Source of the DNA: an uncultured Aquimarina sp.
Lineage (GTDB): Bacteria; Bacteroidota; Bacteroidia; Flavobacteriales; Flavobacteriaceae
Reading direction: 5' to 3'
DNA: 64,000 nucleotides
NCBI GenBank assembly: GCA_947498785.1
Contig: CANMLS010000007.1
Span: 1 to 64,000 of the forward strand
A program made the translations under genes and the position numbers. The notes under the pieces are model-generated. The model made no database searches and was not told where the DNA came from. It saw nothing but the letters and a program-made list of their open reading frames with translations. Of the stretch, positions 1 to 8,082 are shown piece by piece; positions within the stretch are counted from its first letter, which is position 1; each line of letters starts with the position of its first letter.

Positions 1-155
1 TTAAGATACAACTTCTGCCCTTTATTAATATTAGTCAATGAAACATTAATAGTAGAAGAGTTCTCAATTTTTACAGATAATACATCTGATGCTTTTGCTG
101 CTGTACTTAACAAAAATGCAAATACAATTAGGCTTAGGTTAATTACTCTTTTCAT
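1..155 (-). CDS. Secreted protein, N-terminal fragment (runs off left edge)
   Basis: Only the first 51 codons are inside the window; the gene continues beyond position 1. It starts at an ATG at 155-153 and begins MKRVINLSLIVFAFLLST, a clear Sec signal peptide that probably ends at AKA-SD. The mature start (DVLSVKIENSSTINVSLTN) looks like a beta-rich extracellular domain but is too short to assign to a family. A good Bacteroidota promoter lies just upstream at 219-191, so this is probably the first gene of its transcript. The product is likely exported to the periplasm or beyond; function unknown. Confidence 0.7.
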   Translation of the reverse strand, partial: MKRVINLSLIVFAFLLSTAAKASDVLSVKIENSSTINVSLTNINKGQKLYL

Positions 156-190
156 TACTTTATGGTTTTAATTGTTAATGTTTGATGGTA

Positions 191-219
191 CAAATGTATC
201 TCAGAAAACTCTTATCAAA
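191..219 (-). promoter_or_regulatory. Bacteroidota-type promoter for the secreted protein gene at 155
   Basis: On the minus strand TTTG (219-216) is followed by a 17 bp spacer and TACATTTG (198-191), matching the TTTG / TAnnTTTG consensus of Bacteroidota housekeeping promoters. It lies 35 bp upstream of the start codon at 155. Confidence 0.6.
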
Positions 220-767
220 CACAACAATATTTGCATATATATGTGCTATTTTAACCCTACATAGATGTTTTTGATACTTTTTAAATCAATATAAATCATT
301 TATATAATTTTAATCTTACCATATTTTAACAATTATTATAAAAATTCACTAAAAAAAACGTCAATATAATTACAGATGAATTAGGCATATACTAAAAATC
401 ATTAGTGTTATTTTATCTTTCAAAACACACATATATTCTGAAATAGATACTTATACTGTAATTGAGCACGTCAAATGAATATGGTCATTTTATACATTCA
501 CTTTTACTACTTGAACATCTTTCCTAGTATTAATATCCTTTAAATTATGTTCAACCAAAATGGTTTGATCATACCTTCAAGTATTTGAAATCGATATTTC
601 AATGGGAAATCTATGGAACAATGAATTTTCCAGCTTTGTTTGTAGATATCAATCTCAATGTATAACTTTGGATGAACAGTAGGTTTTATTTTGATATATT
701 ATTGTTTTACAGAACTTTAAATACGAGCACTAAAACTCATTAAACTTCTCCTTCAAATCAAACTAGT
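220..767. other. Long AT-rich intergenic region between divergent genes
   Basis: No convincing coding sequence on either strand. It separates the secreted protein gene (minus) from the AraC-type regulator (plus). Stop codons are frequent in all frames and I see no repeat or strong hairpin. Confidence 0.5.
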
Positions 768-775
768 TATCTTTG
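768..775 (+). promoter_or_regulatory. Candidate -7 box upstream of the AraC-type regulator
   Basis: TATCTTTG matches TAnnTTTG exactly and lies 26 bp before the ATG at 802. No clear TTG is seen at the usual distance upstream, so this is a partial promoter match. Confidence 0.35.
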
Positions 776-801
776 AAAGAATACTTTGTCAATAAAAAAT
801 A

Positions 802-1896
802 ATGGATCTGACGTCGTTGATACTTAACGCTATAATTACATATGGAACCTGCCAAGCGTTTTTTATTGCATTTATTCTATTAAAGTCTGAAAACAAAACC
901 CTATTTAAAAATTTGTTTGCAATCCTTTTAATAATTGAAGGAATTACTCTTTTCGAAAGACTATTAGTAGAAAGCAAAATAATTCTATCTATTCCTCATC
1001 TATTAGGTATAAGCTACCCTATTAGTTTTATAAAACCCCCTTTAATGTTATTCATGGTATTTGCAATAACCATTAAAGGCTTTAAACTATCAAAAAAAAT
1101 GTATTTGCATTTTATTCCTTTTGGTTTAATGCTACTTTTTAATCTACCCTTCTATTTTTTAAGTGGAATTGAAAAATTAGAGACTATAAAAGTTTTCATG
1201 GAAAAAATTCCATCCTTTCTAAGTTTTGATTTTTATTTTAGTCTAAGTTTTTTCGCATATATCGGTATCTATATATATTCAGGTATCAAAAAACTAAATC
1301 GGTTTAAATTACAAGTAACCAATAACGTTTTGGTAAACTGGTATTACATTATTTTATTTAGCTATTCTATATTTTTGGTATTACACCTTATTTATTTTAT
1401 AATTCAGCCTATAGGTAAGTACAATTTTGCATTGGTGAATCAAATAAGCATGCTTGCAATGACTTTTATTATTCAAGCAGTAGCTTACAAATTAATTGAC
1501 AAATCGACTATATTTAGTAGTAAAACACCTGATTTAAGTGATTTACAAAAAAGAAAAAAGGATGAAAACCTTATTCTTAATAAATTTGAAATCGAGAAAA
1601 TCTATTTGGATGATACTATAAACCTTCAACGTTTTTCTGAATCAATTGCCCTTCCACCAGCTTATGTGTCAGAAATTATTAATCAAAAATTTAGTTATTC
1701 ATTTAAAAAATTGCTCAATCAGTATAGATTAAATGAGGCAAAAAAAATGATCCAGAATAATAGTAAAAAAAAAGTAAAACTAATCGAAATAGCCTTTGAA
1801 TCAGGATTTAATAATAAGGTTTCATTTTATAGGACATTTAAAGAATTTGAAGGCATCTCTCCTTCAGAATATCTTGAGAAGATAAATAGGAGCTAA
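802..1896 (+). CDS. Membrane-bound AraC-family transcriptional regulator
   Basis: The 364-residue protein has an N-terminal half of about seven hydrophobic helices (residues ~7-230) and a C-terminal AraC/XylS double helix-turn-helix domain (~260-362). The second HTH shows the family pattern LIEIAFESGFNNKVSFYRTF followed by GISPSEY. This architecture (7TM sensor plus AraC domain) is common in Flavobacteriia; the ligand is usually unknown. The protein probably senses a membrane or envelope signal and binds DNA from the membrane. It stands alone with a candidate promoter box at 768-775. The SRPBCC gene starts 94 bp downstream on the same strand and could be a target, but that is inference. Confidence 0.85.
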   Translation: MDLTSLILNAIITYGTCQAFFIAFILLKSENKTLFKNLFAILLIIEGITLFERLLVESKIILSIPHLLGISYPISFIKPPLMLFMVFAITIKGFKLSKKMYLHFIPFGLMLLFNLPFYFLSGIEKLETIKVFMEKIPSFLSFDFYFSLSFFAYIGIYIYSGIKKLNRFKLQVTNNVLVNWYYIILFSYSIFLVLHLIYFIIQPIGKYNFALVNQISMLAMTFIIQAVAYKLIDKSTIFSSKTPDLSDLQKRKKDENLILNKFEIEKIYLDDTINLQRFSESIALPPAYVSEIINQKFSYSFKKLLNQYRLNEAKKMIQNNSKKKVKLIEIAFESGFNNKVSFYRTFKEFEGISPSEYLEKINRS

Positions 1897-1990
1897 AAAT
1901 TTAAAAAAAACAAGGTTACAAAACTATTCTGTAACCAAAATATGATTTTATCTTTTTAACTATGCTTCAAGAGATTAAACGACTATAATT

Positions 1991-2431
1991 ATGAAATATA
2001 AAGGTTCGGTGACAATACATCAAGCAAGAGAGACGGTAGTCGCTCTTTTTATGAATGAAGTGTACAACAAAGAATACCAAGATGGGTTTATAAAAAAAGA
2101 GTTAATTAATGGTATTTCTGGGCAAAACGGGGCTAAATCAAAAATGTATTATAAATATGGTAAACAAGATATGGTAATCACTGAAACGATCATGAAAAAT
2201 GATCTCCCACAATCTTTAGAAGCTTTTTACCATCACAAACATATGGATAATACCATGAAATATACTTTTACAGAAGTTAATTCTAAAACAACACAATATG
2301 ATTATGAGTGTGAATACATTAGAATTAATTGGTTTTTGCCTAAAATAATAGCCATTTTTTTTCCGAATGTATATAGAAAACAAGTAGAAAAATGGATGAG
2401 TCAATTTAAAGAATTTGCCGAAAAACAATAA
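1991..2431 (+). CDS. SRPBCC / polyketide cyclase-like protein
   Basis: 146 residues, soluble, no signal peptide. It opens MKYKGSVTIHQARETVVALF with beta-strand and helix spacing typical of the SRPBCC (START-like) ligand-binding fold, and ends in a long amphipathic helix (VEKWMSQFKEFAEKQ), as these proteins do. Family members bind small hydrophobic molecules or act as cyclases; no substrate can be named. The next gene starts 3 bp after the stop codon, so the two are almost certainly co-transcribed. Assignment rests on fold-like pattern and length and is moderate. Confidence 0.65.
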   Translation: MKYKGSVTIHQARETVVALFMNEVYNKEYQDGFIKKELINGISGQNGAKSKMYYKYGKQDMVITETIMKNDLPQSLEAFYHHKHMDNTMKYTFTEVNSKTTQYDYECEYIRINWFLPKIIAIFFPNVYRKQVEKWMSQFKEFAEKQ

Positions 2432-2434
2432 ACC

Positions 2435-2758
2435 ATGTGGGACGAAAAATTAAAAATATACGATCAACTTGTTGCAAAATGTGACCGATTTGAACGAAAA
2501 GGGAAAACAATGCCATATACTTCTGCAAATGGATATATGTTTTCGCTTTTTAATAAAGCTGGAGAAATTGGGCTTAGATTCTCAAAAGAAGTTCAGGAAA
2601 AATACATCAAAGAATTTGAAACCACTATTTACAAATCATACAATGCCGTTATGCGTGGTTATGTATTAATACCAGAATGTATGCTAAAAGATTTAGGTAA
2701 ATTATCAGAATACTTGGATGAAAGCTATGATTATGTTATGAGTTTACCTCCTAAATAA
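2435..2758 (+). CDS. TfoX N-terminal-like small protein
   Basis: 107 residues, cytosolic. The pattern MPYTSANGYMFSLFNKAGEI ... LRFS ... GYVLIPECMLKD ... LSEYLDESYDYVMSLP resembles the TfoX N-terminal fold: a glycine-bearing strand pair, a central strand with LRF, then VLIP and a final helix. TfoX/Sxy proteins promote competence in gammaproteobacteria, but this stand-alone domain is widespread and of unknown role in Bacteroidota. It follows the SRPBCC gene by 3 bp and likely shares its transcript. It could equally be listed as a conserved hypothetical protein. Confidence 0.55.
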   Translation: MWDEKLKIYDQLVAKCDRFERKGKTMPYTSANGYMFSLFNKAGEIGLRFSKEVQEKYIKEFETTIYKSYNAVMRGYVLIPECMLKDLGKLSEYLDESYDYVMSLPPK

Positions 2759-2912
2759 CCTAATAATTAACAGTATATAGCATGCAAGACATTTTCTTTC
2801 ACTTAAAATCTGTTTTTATTTACTTATAGAAAACCAAAAACATTGTATCTTTTCAATATTATGATGAACTTAGAGATTATAAAAAAAACCTAATATGATA
2901 TATAAAATTAAG

Positions 2913-2981
2913 AGATAAATCAATTGGTTCGAGCCTAACAAGCCTTGCTTCGATTCATATCTGTGATGTTATAAACAAAAT
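2913..2981 (+). repeat. Leader repeat, copy 1 (upstream of serine hydrolase)
   Basis: Begins with AGATAAATCAATTGGTTC (18 bases identical to 4508-4525), continues with diverged but alignable sequence including ATTCATAT and GTTA, and ends just before the lipoprotein start at 2993. Copy 2 lies at 4508-4579 in front of the Crp/Fnr gene. Confidence 0.6.
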
Positions 2982-2992
2982 TGTCCTTTAAT

Positions 2993-4273
2993 ATGAATAA
3001 AATACACCATCGAAACCTAGTGGTTATTATTATACTAATGATTGTAGTTTCATGTACATCTAAAGAAGAATCTGATCGATTCATGAGGAAAAAACTCGTT
3101 CAGGACATTAAGGTACTTAAAGACTCCACAAGGACTACAATTCGCAGAATAGATAGTACTGAAATTACAGTTGATTCACTGGTCTCTAAAATTAATTTTC
3201 TTGTTCAAGAAGCCAAAGTGACAGGACTTGCAATCTCAATTCTTAACGATAATAAAATTATTTACAGAAATGCCTTTGGGTATGCCAACTACAATCAAAA
3301 AACTTCACTTCTAATAAATCATTCGTTCTATGGAGCCTCATTAAGTAAAGCCGTTTTTGGATACTTAATCTCGGTTTTAGCAAATGATGGAGTGATTGAT
3401 TTGGACAGACCACTTCAAGAATACTTGGATTTTCCACTTTACAAATTAAAATCTGGAAATAAATGGCGTGGATTTCAGGATTTAGAACATGACAAAAGGT
3501 ATGAGCTTATTACGGCGCGTATGTGCTTGTCTCATACCACTGGCTTTCAAAATTGGAGATGGATTCCTAGACCTAATGATCCAGAAAATAAAAAAACTCT
3601 TAAGATTTATTTTGACCCTGGTTCTCAATACTATTATTCTGGAGAAGGGATGATGCTTTTACAATATGTAATTGAGCATATTACAGGAAAAGGTTACGAA
3701 GAATTAGTAACAGAAAAAGTGTTCAAACCTCTTCAAATGAAGAATACAAGTTATTTATGGCAAGAACGATTTGAAGACAAGTATTGCAACGGGCATACAT
3801 CAGAACAACGAGTTCTTAAAAAGGATAAAAGAGAAGAAGCTGGAGCAGCAGGTTCTATGGAAACCAATTTAATAGATTATTCGATATTTGTTCAGCATAT
3901 AATGAAGCTTTACAAAGATAATTCTGGTGTAACCCAAAAGTTGTTTAAACCAAATTTTAGAATCCGAACCAAGGCTCAATTCGGTCCTCTTTCCCTCCAA
4001 GAGTCAAATGAAAATGACAATATTCAACTCAATTATGGGTTGGGATGGGGCTTGCTGCAAACACCTTATGGTTTTGGAGCTTTTAAAGAAGGCCATGGTG
4101 AAGGTTTTCAACATTATACAATTATTTTTCCCGAAAAAGGAACAGGAATTGTAATGATTTCTAATAGCGACAATGCTGAAAGTATATTCAAAGAACTCTT
4201 AGAGATTAGTGTTGGAGATACGTATACTCCTTGGAAATGGGAAAATTACATTCCGTATCAAACAAGAAAATAA
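2993..4273 (+). CDS. Serine hydrolase lipoprotein (class C beta-lactamase / esterase fold)
   Basis: Start chosen at ATG 2993 (an in-frame TTG at 2981 is less likely), giving 426 residues. An N-terminal hydrophobic segment ends in VVSC (Cys21), a lipoprotein signal. Family motifs: SLSK (S116, K119), the nucleophile motif S-x-x-K; YSG in place of the usual Y-x-N around residue 215; and GHGEG, the H-x-G motif, near the C-terminus. The AmpC/EstB/D-aminopeptidase superfamily cleaves beta-lactams, peptides or esters; YSG points to an esterase or peptidase rather than a true beta-lactamase. The protein is probably anchored in a membrane facing the periplasm. It is preceded by leader repeat copy 1 and stands alone. 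Confidence 0.85.
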   Translation: MNKIHHRNLVVIIILMIVVSCTSKEESDRFMRKKLVQDIKVLKDSTRTTIRRIDSTEITVDSLVSKINFLVQEAKVTGLAISILNDNKIIYRNAFGYANYNQKTSLLINHSFYGASLSKAVFGYLISVLANDGVIDLDRPLQEYLDFPLYKLKSGNKWRGFQDLEHDKRYELITARMCLSHTTGFQNWRWIPRPNDPENKKTLKIYFDPGSQYYYSGEGMMLLQYVIEHITGKGYEELVTEKVFKPLQMKNTSYLWQERFEDKYCNGHTSEQRVLKKDKREEAGAAGSMETNLIDYSIFVQHIMKLYKDNSGVTQKLFKPNFRIRTKAQFGPLSLQESNENDNIQLNYGLGWGLLQTPYGFGAFKEGHGEGFQHYTIIFPEKGTGIVMISNSDNAESIFKELLEISVGDTYTPWKWENYIPYQTRK

Positions 4274-4296
4274 CGTATGCATAACAAATCTTTAAA

Positions 4297-4353
4297 ATGA
4301 AAAATATAATTCTATTAGTAATAATTCCCTTATCATTCTCAGGTAACTGTTAA
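4297..4353 (+). pseudogene. Remnant of a lipoprotein signal peptide
   Basis: An ATG opens an 18-codon frame reading MKNIILLVIIPLSFSGNC and then a stop. It is a near-perfect lipoprotein signal ending on the Cys, with nothing after it. It is best read as the 5' stump of a deleted lipoprotein gene. Confidence 0.4.
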
Positions 4354-4507
4354 ACGAAAACCAGTTTCCTTTTAACCCATAATAATTAAAAAGACGAATG
4401 CTTAACGTCATAAACATCAGAGTAATACATTGTCAGATTAAAAGGTTATTTTCTTTATTATATTGACGTTGAATTTTTATAAATTGAATAAAAAAATAAA
4501 AATACGC

Positions 4508-4579
4508 AGATAAATCAATTGGTTCAGGCTTGATTACTTTGCTCCTATTCATATATTTGGCGTTACAGCTAAATAAAAT
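4508..4579 (+). repeat. Leader repeat, copy 2 (upstream of Crp/Fnr gene)
   Basis: Same 18-base head (4508-4525) as 2913-2930, then alignable TTTGCTCCTATTCATAT and GTTA segments. It ends 13 bp before the ATG at 4593. Confidence 0.6.
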
Positions 4580-4592
4580 ACAAGACACCAAA

Positions 4593-5168
4593 ATGAACTT
4601 GGATAATTTTAAAATACAAATCAGAAAAATAACTGACTTTTCTGAAGACGAATGTTCTATGTTTATTCCTTACCTTAAAAGAAAGACATTAAAAAAAGGA
4701 GATTATCTGTTACAAGAAGGACAGAATGTAAATGAGATAGCATTTGTAGAGAAAGGTGTTCTTAGATTTTTCTACTTATCTGATGGAAAAGAAATTAACA
4801 ATCATTTCTTTTTAGAAAATGATTATGCAGTTTCTTATCTAGATTTTTTAAAAAATACTCCAAGCAGATATTACATTCAAGCATTAGAAAATTGTGAACT
4901 ATTTACCTTCAGTTCTAACTCTCTTCAAAAAGCTTATGATAACTCTAAAAACTGGGAGCGATTTGGAAGAATTATTGCCGAAAGTGCCTATGCTACAGCA
5001 ACTAACCGCTTTGAATCATTCCTGTTTCTTTCAGCAAAAGAAAGATATATACAAATGATAAATGATTATCCAAGGTTTATCCAACGTATCCCTCTTTATC
5101 ACCTAGCTTCTTATTTAGGAATTGAAAGAGAAAGTCTCAGCAGAATACGAAAAGAGATTTTAAGTTAA
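4593..5168 (+). CDS. Crp/Fnr-family transcriptional regulator (copy A)
   Basis: Start chosen at ATG 4593, giving MNLDNFKIQIRKITDFSEDE and 191 residues; the upstream in-frame TTG at 4530 lies inside the leader repeat. Residues ~20-120 form a cyclic-nucleotide-binding-like beta-roll (GDYLLQEGQNVNEIAFVEKG), without the full phosphosugar-binding R-x-A cassette of true Crp. The C-terminus (IPLYHLASYLGIERESLSRI) is a compact HTH recognition unit, typical of the Bacteroidota Crp/Fnr group. It is paralogous to the regulator at 58313-58906. The promoter of the next gene carries the 12-mer CATACATCAAAT, also found after the second Crp/Fnr gene, so it probably controls the adjacent lipoprotein/DUF2214 pair. 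Confidence 0.85.
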   Translation: MNLDNFKIQIRKITDFSEDECSMFIPYLKRKTLKKGDYLLQEGQNVNEIAFVEKGVLRFFYLSDGKEINNHFFLENDYAVSYLDFLKNTPSRYYIQALENCELFTFSSNSLQKAYDNSKNWERFGRIIAESAYATATNRFESFLFLSAKERYIQMINDYPRFIQRIPLYHLASYLGIERESLSRIRKEILS

Positions 5169-5181
5169 ATTACGATTGTAA

Positions 5182-5221
5182 CATACATCAAATTTTAGAC
5201 GAATTCTAGAATATACTTTTG
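5182..5221 (+). promoter_or_regulatory. Candidate Crp/Fnr-controlled promoter
   Basis: CATACATCAAAT (5182-5193), 20 bp, then TACTTTTG (5214-5221), a perfect TAnnTTTG -7 box 42 bp before the start at 5264. The same 12-mer and spacing occur at 59002-59041 after the second Crp/Fnr gene. The 12-mer sits where a -33 element would be, as expected of an operator that replaces or overlaps it. Confidence 0.6.
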
Positions 5222-5263
5222 CAATTTTAATTTATTTAATAAATACATTAAAATTATATTCTT

Positions 5264-5890
5264 ATGAAGAAATTATCAATCTATTTAGTAGTAATTACAA
5301 CAATACTAACTTCTTGTAATTCATCAAACAAAGTTATCATTCCGACAAGTAAAACGCTTCCATCAGTTAAGGATAATTATACAATTGTTTGGGTCGGAAG
5401 TGGAAAATCTTATGTCTATATTGACGGAAAATATCAAAGAAATGAATCGAATGATTATTCTTTTGAAGTAATTCAAAGAAGGTATGGAAATTCTTGGAAG
5501 TCAATTAAAAATATGCATCGTATTCACCCTGATTATGATGGAAAAGCAGGTGAAAGAGAACAAACTATGTTTTTTGCGATTGATTTTTCAAAAGAAGGTA
5601 CTGAAATTGTATCTAAAATAAATTCATCATTAGGAAACGGAAACGGTGTTTCTGACAAAGAATTTAGAGAACAACAAATTCAGTTTGCAGTTGATGGAAT
5701 TAGCTCCTTTGCACCATACAATACAATGCGAATTACACAACATTACAAATATGAAGAAGGGCGACTACTAGAAATAGTTGAGTTATTCAAACTTGATGAT
5801 GGAAAAGAAATACCTTTTGCCAAAATAGAAGAAAGTGCAATAATTTTTAGACCTACTATATTGGATAGTTCTCCAACCAAATTCGAATAG
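5264..5890 (+). CDS. Lipoprotein of unknown function
   Basis: 208 residues with a lipoprotein signal (MKKLSIYLVVITTILTSC, Cys18), so membrane-anchored on the periplasmic side. The rest is soluble and beta-rich (NYTIVWVGSGKSYVYIDGKY early on) with no motif I recognise. It lies directly behind the Crp/Fnr gene and its candidate operator-promoter and is followed after 3 bp by a DUF2214 membrane protein, so regulator, lipoprotein and membrane protein look like one functional group. No enzyme class is implied. Confidence 0.75.
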   Translation: MKKLSIYLVVITTILTSCNSSNKVIIPTSKTLPSVKDNYTIVWVGSGKSYVYIDGKYQRNESNDYSFEVIQRRYGNSWKSIKNMHRIHPDYDGKAGEREQTMFFAIDFSKEGTEIVSKINSSLGNGNGVSDKEFREQQIQFAVDGISSFAPYNTMRITQHYKYEEGRLLEIVELFKLDDGKEIPFAKIEESAIIFRPTILDSSPTKFE

Positions 5891-5893
5891 CCT

Positions 5894-6334
5894 ATGTGGT
5901 TATATTCAATAGTAACTTACCTACATTTTATATCAATTTTTATAATGTTTTCAGTATTGATTGTTGAATTTAGTATAATCAAAAGACAGATGGGAATCAA
6001 TGATATCAAAATTCTTAAGAAAGCAGATTTATTCTTTGGTGTTTTTGCGGCACTAACAGTTATAACGGGTCTCTTAAGAATATATTATTTTGGAAAGGGA
6101 GCTGATTATTACTTATCCAATCCTATATTTATTGCTAAAATTTCATTATTCATTTTAGTTGGTGTAATATCAATTTATCCATCAAGTCAGTTTTTGAAAT
6201 TGAAGAACTCAAATAAGGAAGCTCAAAAAATAAAATGTTTTAAAACAATTTTATTTTTAATTAAAATAGAATTCATTTTACTTTTATCAATACCTCTATT
6301 AGCAGTACTTGTGGCAAAAGGAATTGGGTTATAA
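5894..6334 (+). CDS. DUF2214 family membrane protein
   Basis: 146 residues with four predicted transmembrane helices. Diagnostic features of DUF2214: LHFISIFIMFSVLIVEF in helix 1, KADLFFGVFAALTVITGLLR in helix 2, then YYFGKGADYYLSNPIFIAK and a late IYPSSQFL. These proteins are unclassified inner-membrane proteins, sometimes near redox or heme-related genes. It starts 3 bp after the lipoprotein gene stop and is certainly co-transcribed with it under the putative Crp/Fnr promoter. Confidence 0.8.
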   Translation: MWLYSIVTYLHFISIFIMFSVLIVEFSIIKRQMGINDIKILKKADLFFGVFAALTVITGLLRIYYFGKGADYYLSNPIFIAKISLFILVGVISIYPSSQFLKLKNSNKEAQKIKCFKTILFLIKIEFILLLSIPLLAVLVAKGIGL

Positions 6335-6423
6335 AAACCATATTATAGCACCGTATCTTATGAAAAGCTCTAGTTCTGTTCTTTAAAATTATCATTATAA
6401 TCATCTAATAATAAACATTTTAC

Positions 6424-6480
6424 AGTATCTAAATATTGACTCCCTTCTTCCTTTTTTTTAATTGTCAACATTTAGATACT
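6424..6480. repeat. Inverted repeat, 17 bp arms
   Basis: Left arm AGTATCTAAATATTGAC (6424-6440) and right arm GTCAACATTTAGATACT (6464-6480) are reverse complements with one mismatch, around a 23-base pyrimidine-rich loop. It could be a terminator-like hairpin, an operator or the remnant of a small mobile element. Confidence 0.6.
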
Positions 6481-6818
6481 TTATAACTTGCTCCACACCC
6501 TATATATGATCAGCTTCTCGAGTCGTCACTAGCATCCATATAATTATGTCTTTGTATTTTTCACTAAATGTTTACAATAATAGCCTCATCTCTTTTAGTT
6601 TTCTGCCAATCGGTTGGACATCTATTTTATCTTTCTAGATATACTTTTCCTTGTCTTTATGAATTTTAAAAATACTGTACTTCCTAATTTTGCAGAGATG
6701 GTAAAAAAAACAGTAACTTGAATATTTAAATGAGAAGTTTTTTAAATTTAATAGTCTATATCAAATCAAAAAGTAAGTTCCAAAAAACTACTACTTTTCC
6801 AATACAAAACCTTTATTA

Positions 6819-6829
6819 ACGATACCACA
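6819..6829 (+). repeat. Direct repeat ACGATACCACA, left copy
   Basis: The 11-mer occurs 16 bp before the DinB start and again at 7368-7378, 25 bp after the DinB stop, bracketing the gene. Confidence 0.45.
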
Positions 6830-6844
6830 CAAATCTCAATATTG

Positions 6845-7342
6845 ATGAAAGAACTAAACAAAATAGAAGAGTTAGTTAATTATAATCTATGGGCCAACAA
6901 ACGATTAATAAATTGGCTTAAGAATAATGACGAAGAATTGTTGATTAAAGAATGTAAATCAAGTTTTTCTAATATCATAAATACGATAAGTCACATTTTG
7001 GATGGTCAAATATTTTATTATTGTGTTTTAAAAGAACAACCGTTTGAAAGATTATGGGGAAATTCTATTGACGAAATTTTCAAAGGAATAATTGAACAAT
7101 CAGAGGTCTTTGTAAATTATTTGAAAGGTCAAAAATCACTGAATGAATTCAGATTAGTGAAAACAAAAAAATTAAACGGAAACTTTCATCAATTTGAATT
7201 AATTCAACATTGTATGAATCATAGTACTTTTCATCGAGGACAAATAATTACAATCGGACATCAATTAGGATTAAAAAAAGCACCATCAACAGATATGTTA
7301 TTCTATTTTATTGAACGAAACAAACTACTTAAAACAAACTAA
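6845..7342 (+). CDS. DinB-family protein (putative metal-dependent hydrolase/transferase)
   Basis: Start chosen at ATG 6845 rather than the TTG at 6842; 165 residues. It is a four-helix-bundle DinB/YfiT-like protein: MKELNKIEELVNYNLWANKR at the start, a first metal His in NTISHILDGQ, and the paired His of the fourth helix in HCMNHSTFHRGQI. In this superfamily three His bind a divalent metal; some members are thiol-dependent transferases, most have no known substrate. It stands alone and is bracketed by an 11-base direct repeat, which suggests it arrived or duplicated as a single-gene unit. Confidence 0.85.
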   Translation: MKELNKIEELVNYNLWANKRLINWLKNNDEELLIKECKSSFSNIINTISHILDGQIFYYCVLKEQPFERLWGNSIDEIFKGIIEQSEVFVNYLKGQKSLNEFRLVKTKKLNGNFHQFELIQHCMNHSTFHRGQIITIGHQLGLKKAPSTDMLFYFIERNKLLKTN

Positions 7343-7367
7343 AACCCGAATAAGTACTACTTACAAC

Positions 7368-7378
7368 ACGATACCACA
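7368..7378 (+). repeat. Direct repeat ACGATACCACA, right copy
   Basis: Exact match to 6819-6829, located just after the DinB stop codon. Confidence 0.45.
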
Positions 7379-7819
7379 GCGGAAAGATAAAGATATTGGT
7401 AGTAGTATTTCGGAAGTATTATATAGATAAATATTTAGGTTTATTTAATGAAAAGCATCTCAGAAGTAAACAACAATCAACAAGGTTAGAAACTAATGTG
7501 GTGTAAATCCTAAATGTTTAACTTGTTATGGTCATCCATGCTTAAATTTCAGAAATATTAAAAATAATGACACTTTTTCTGGTGATAAAACTATGAAATA
7601 AAATTTTCAACTAGATACAAACTTTGTTGTGCTATTCATAGTAGTATAATGATCAATTGAATGGTTGGTGTATTATATGAAGGTTAAATGTTTACAAAAT
7701 AAAAAAATAACTACCAATGCGTGAAAAAACTTTTTCGCTCAACCAAAAGTACAGTTTACTCAATTTGAATATTATTAGTAACAAAATCAAATTATGTTTG
7801 AGGAACTAAAATTTACCAA
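7379..7819. other. Intergenic region, probably decayed DNA
   Basis: No supported gene. A short plus-strand open stretch at 7497-7601 is rich in Cys codons but has no start codon and is entered from a stop, so it is not called. Confidence 0.4.
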
Positions 7820-8070
7820 ATGATTCAATATCTAATTTTAATATTCGCTTTCATACCTGATATTGAACTTTCAAAAGAAATTGACTTTTCCAAAATCCCA
7901 CAAATTTATACCAAAGCCACTTACACTACAGAAGCTACATCTGATAAAATAACACTATCTATTTTGTGAACTGATAGTAAAACAAAAGTAAAACTCCAGA
8001 AGAGGAGTTAGAAAAACTAATAGTACAAATTAGGGGGAAGTCTACAACTGTACATTTTAGACTAGGATAA
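7820..8070 (+). pseudogene. Decayed gene for a small secreted-type protein
   Basis: An ATG at 7820 opens a frame (MIQYLILIFAFIPDIELSKE) that meets TGA at 7967-7969 after 49 codons. The frame continues as TDSKTKVK and, after a one-base shift near 7991-7993, as TPEEELEKLIVQIRGKSTTV to a stop at 8068-8070. Hydrophobic N-terminus and polar remainder suggest a small exported protein of about 83 residues. A nonsense mutation plus a frameshift make a functional product unlikely. Confidence 0.5.
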
Positions 8071-8082
8071 AAACAATTAATA

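Larger units (their letters stand above)
6335..6844. other. Intergenic region with hairpin, no gene seen
   Basis: About 510 bases without a supported gene. It contains a long inverted repeat (6424-6480) and, at its right end, one copy of an 11-base direct repeat (6819-6829) that recurs after the DinB gene. A short minus-strand frame around 6370-6471 overlaps the inverted repeat and is not credited as a gene. Confidence 0.5.

Noticed and set aside
2913-4579. Integron cassette array with attC sites
   Set aside because: The leader repeats resemble cassette junctions in size and position, but there is no integrase in the window and no clear paired attC core; only a repeat is claimed.
6370-6600. 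Minus-strand coding-like fragments in the spacer before DinB
   Set aside because: Several short frames separated by stops and shifts; the best one overlaps the 6424-6480 inverted repeat, whose symmetry alone creates apparent structure. No family resemblance.
7497-7601. Cys-rich open stretch (CGVNPKCLTCYGHPC), possible RiPP or zinc-binding peptide
   Set aside because: No start codon, entered directly from a stop, no leader-like sequence, and a few Cys codons in one of six frames over 700 bp can occur by chance.
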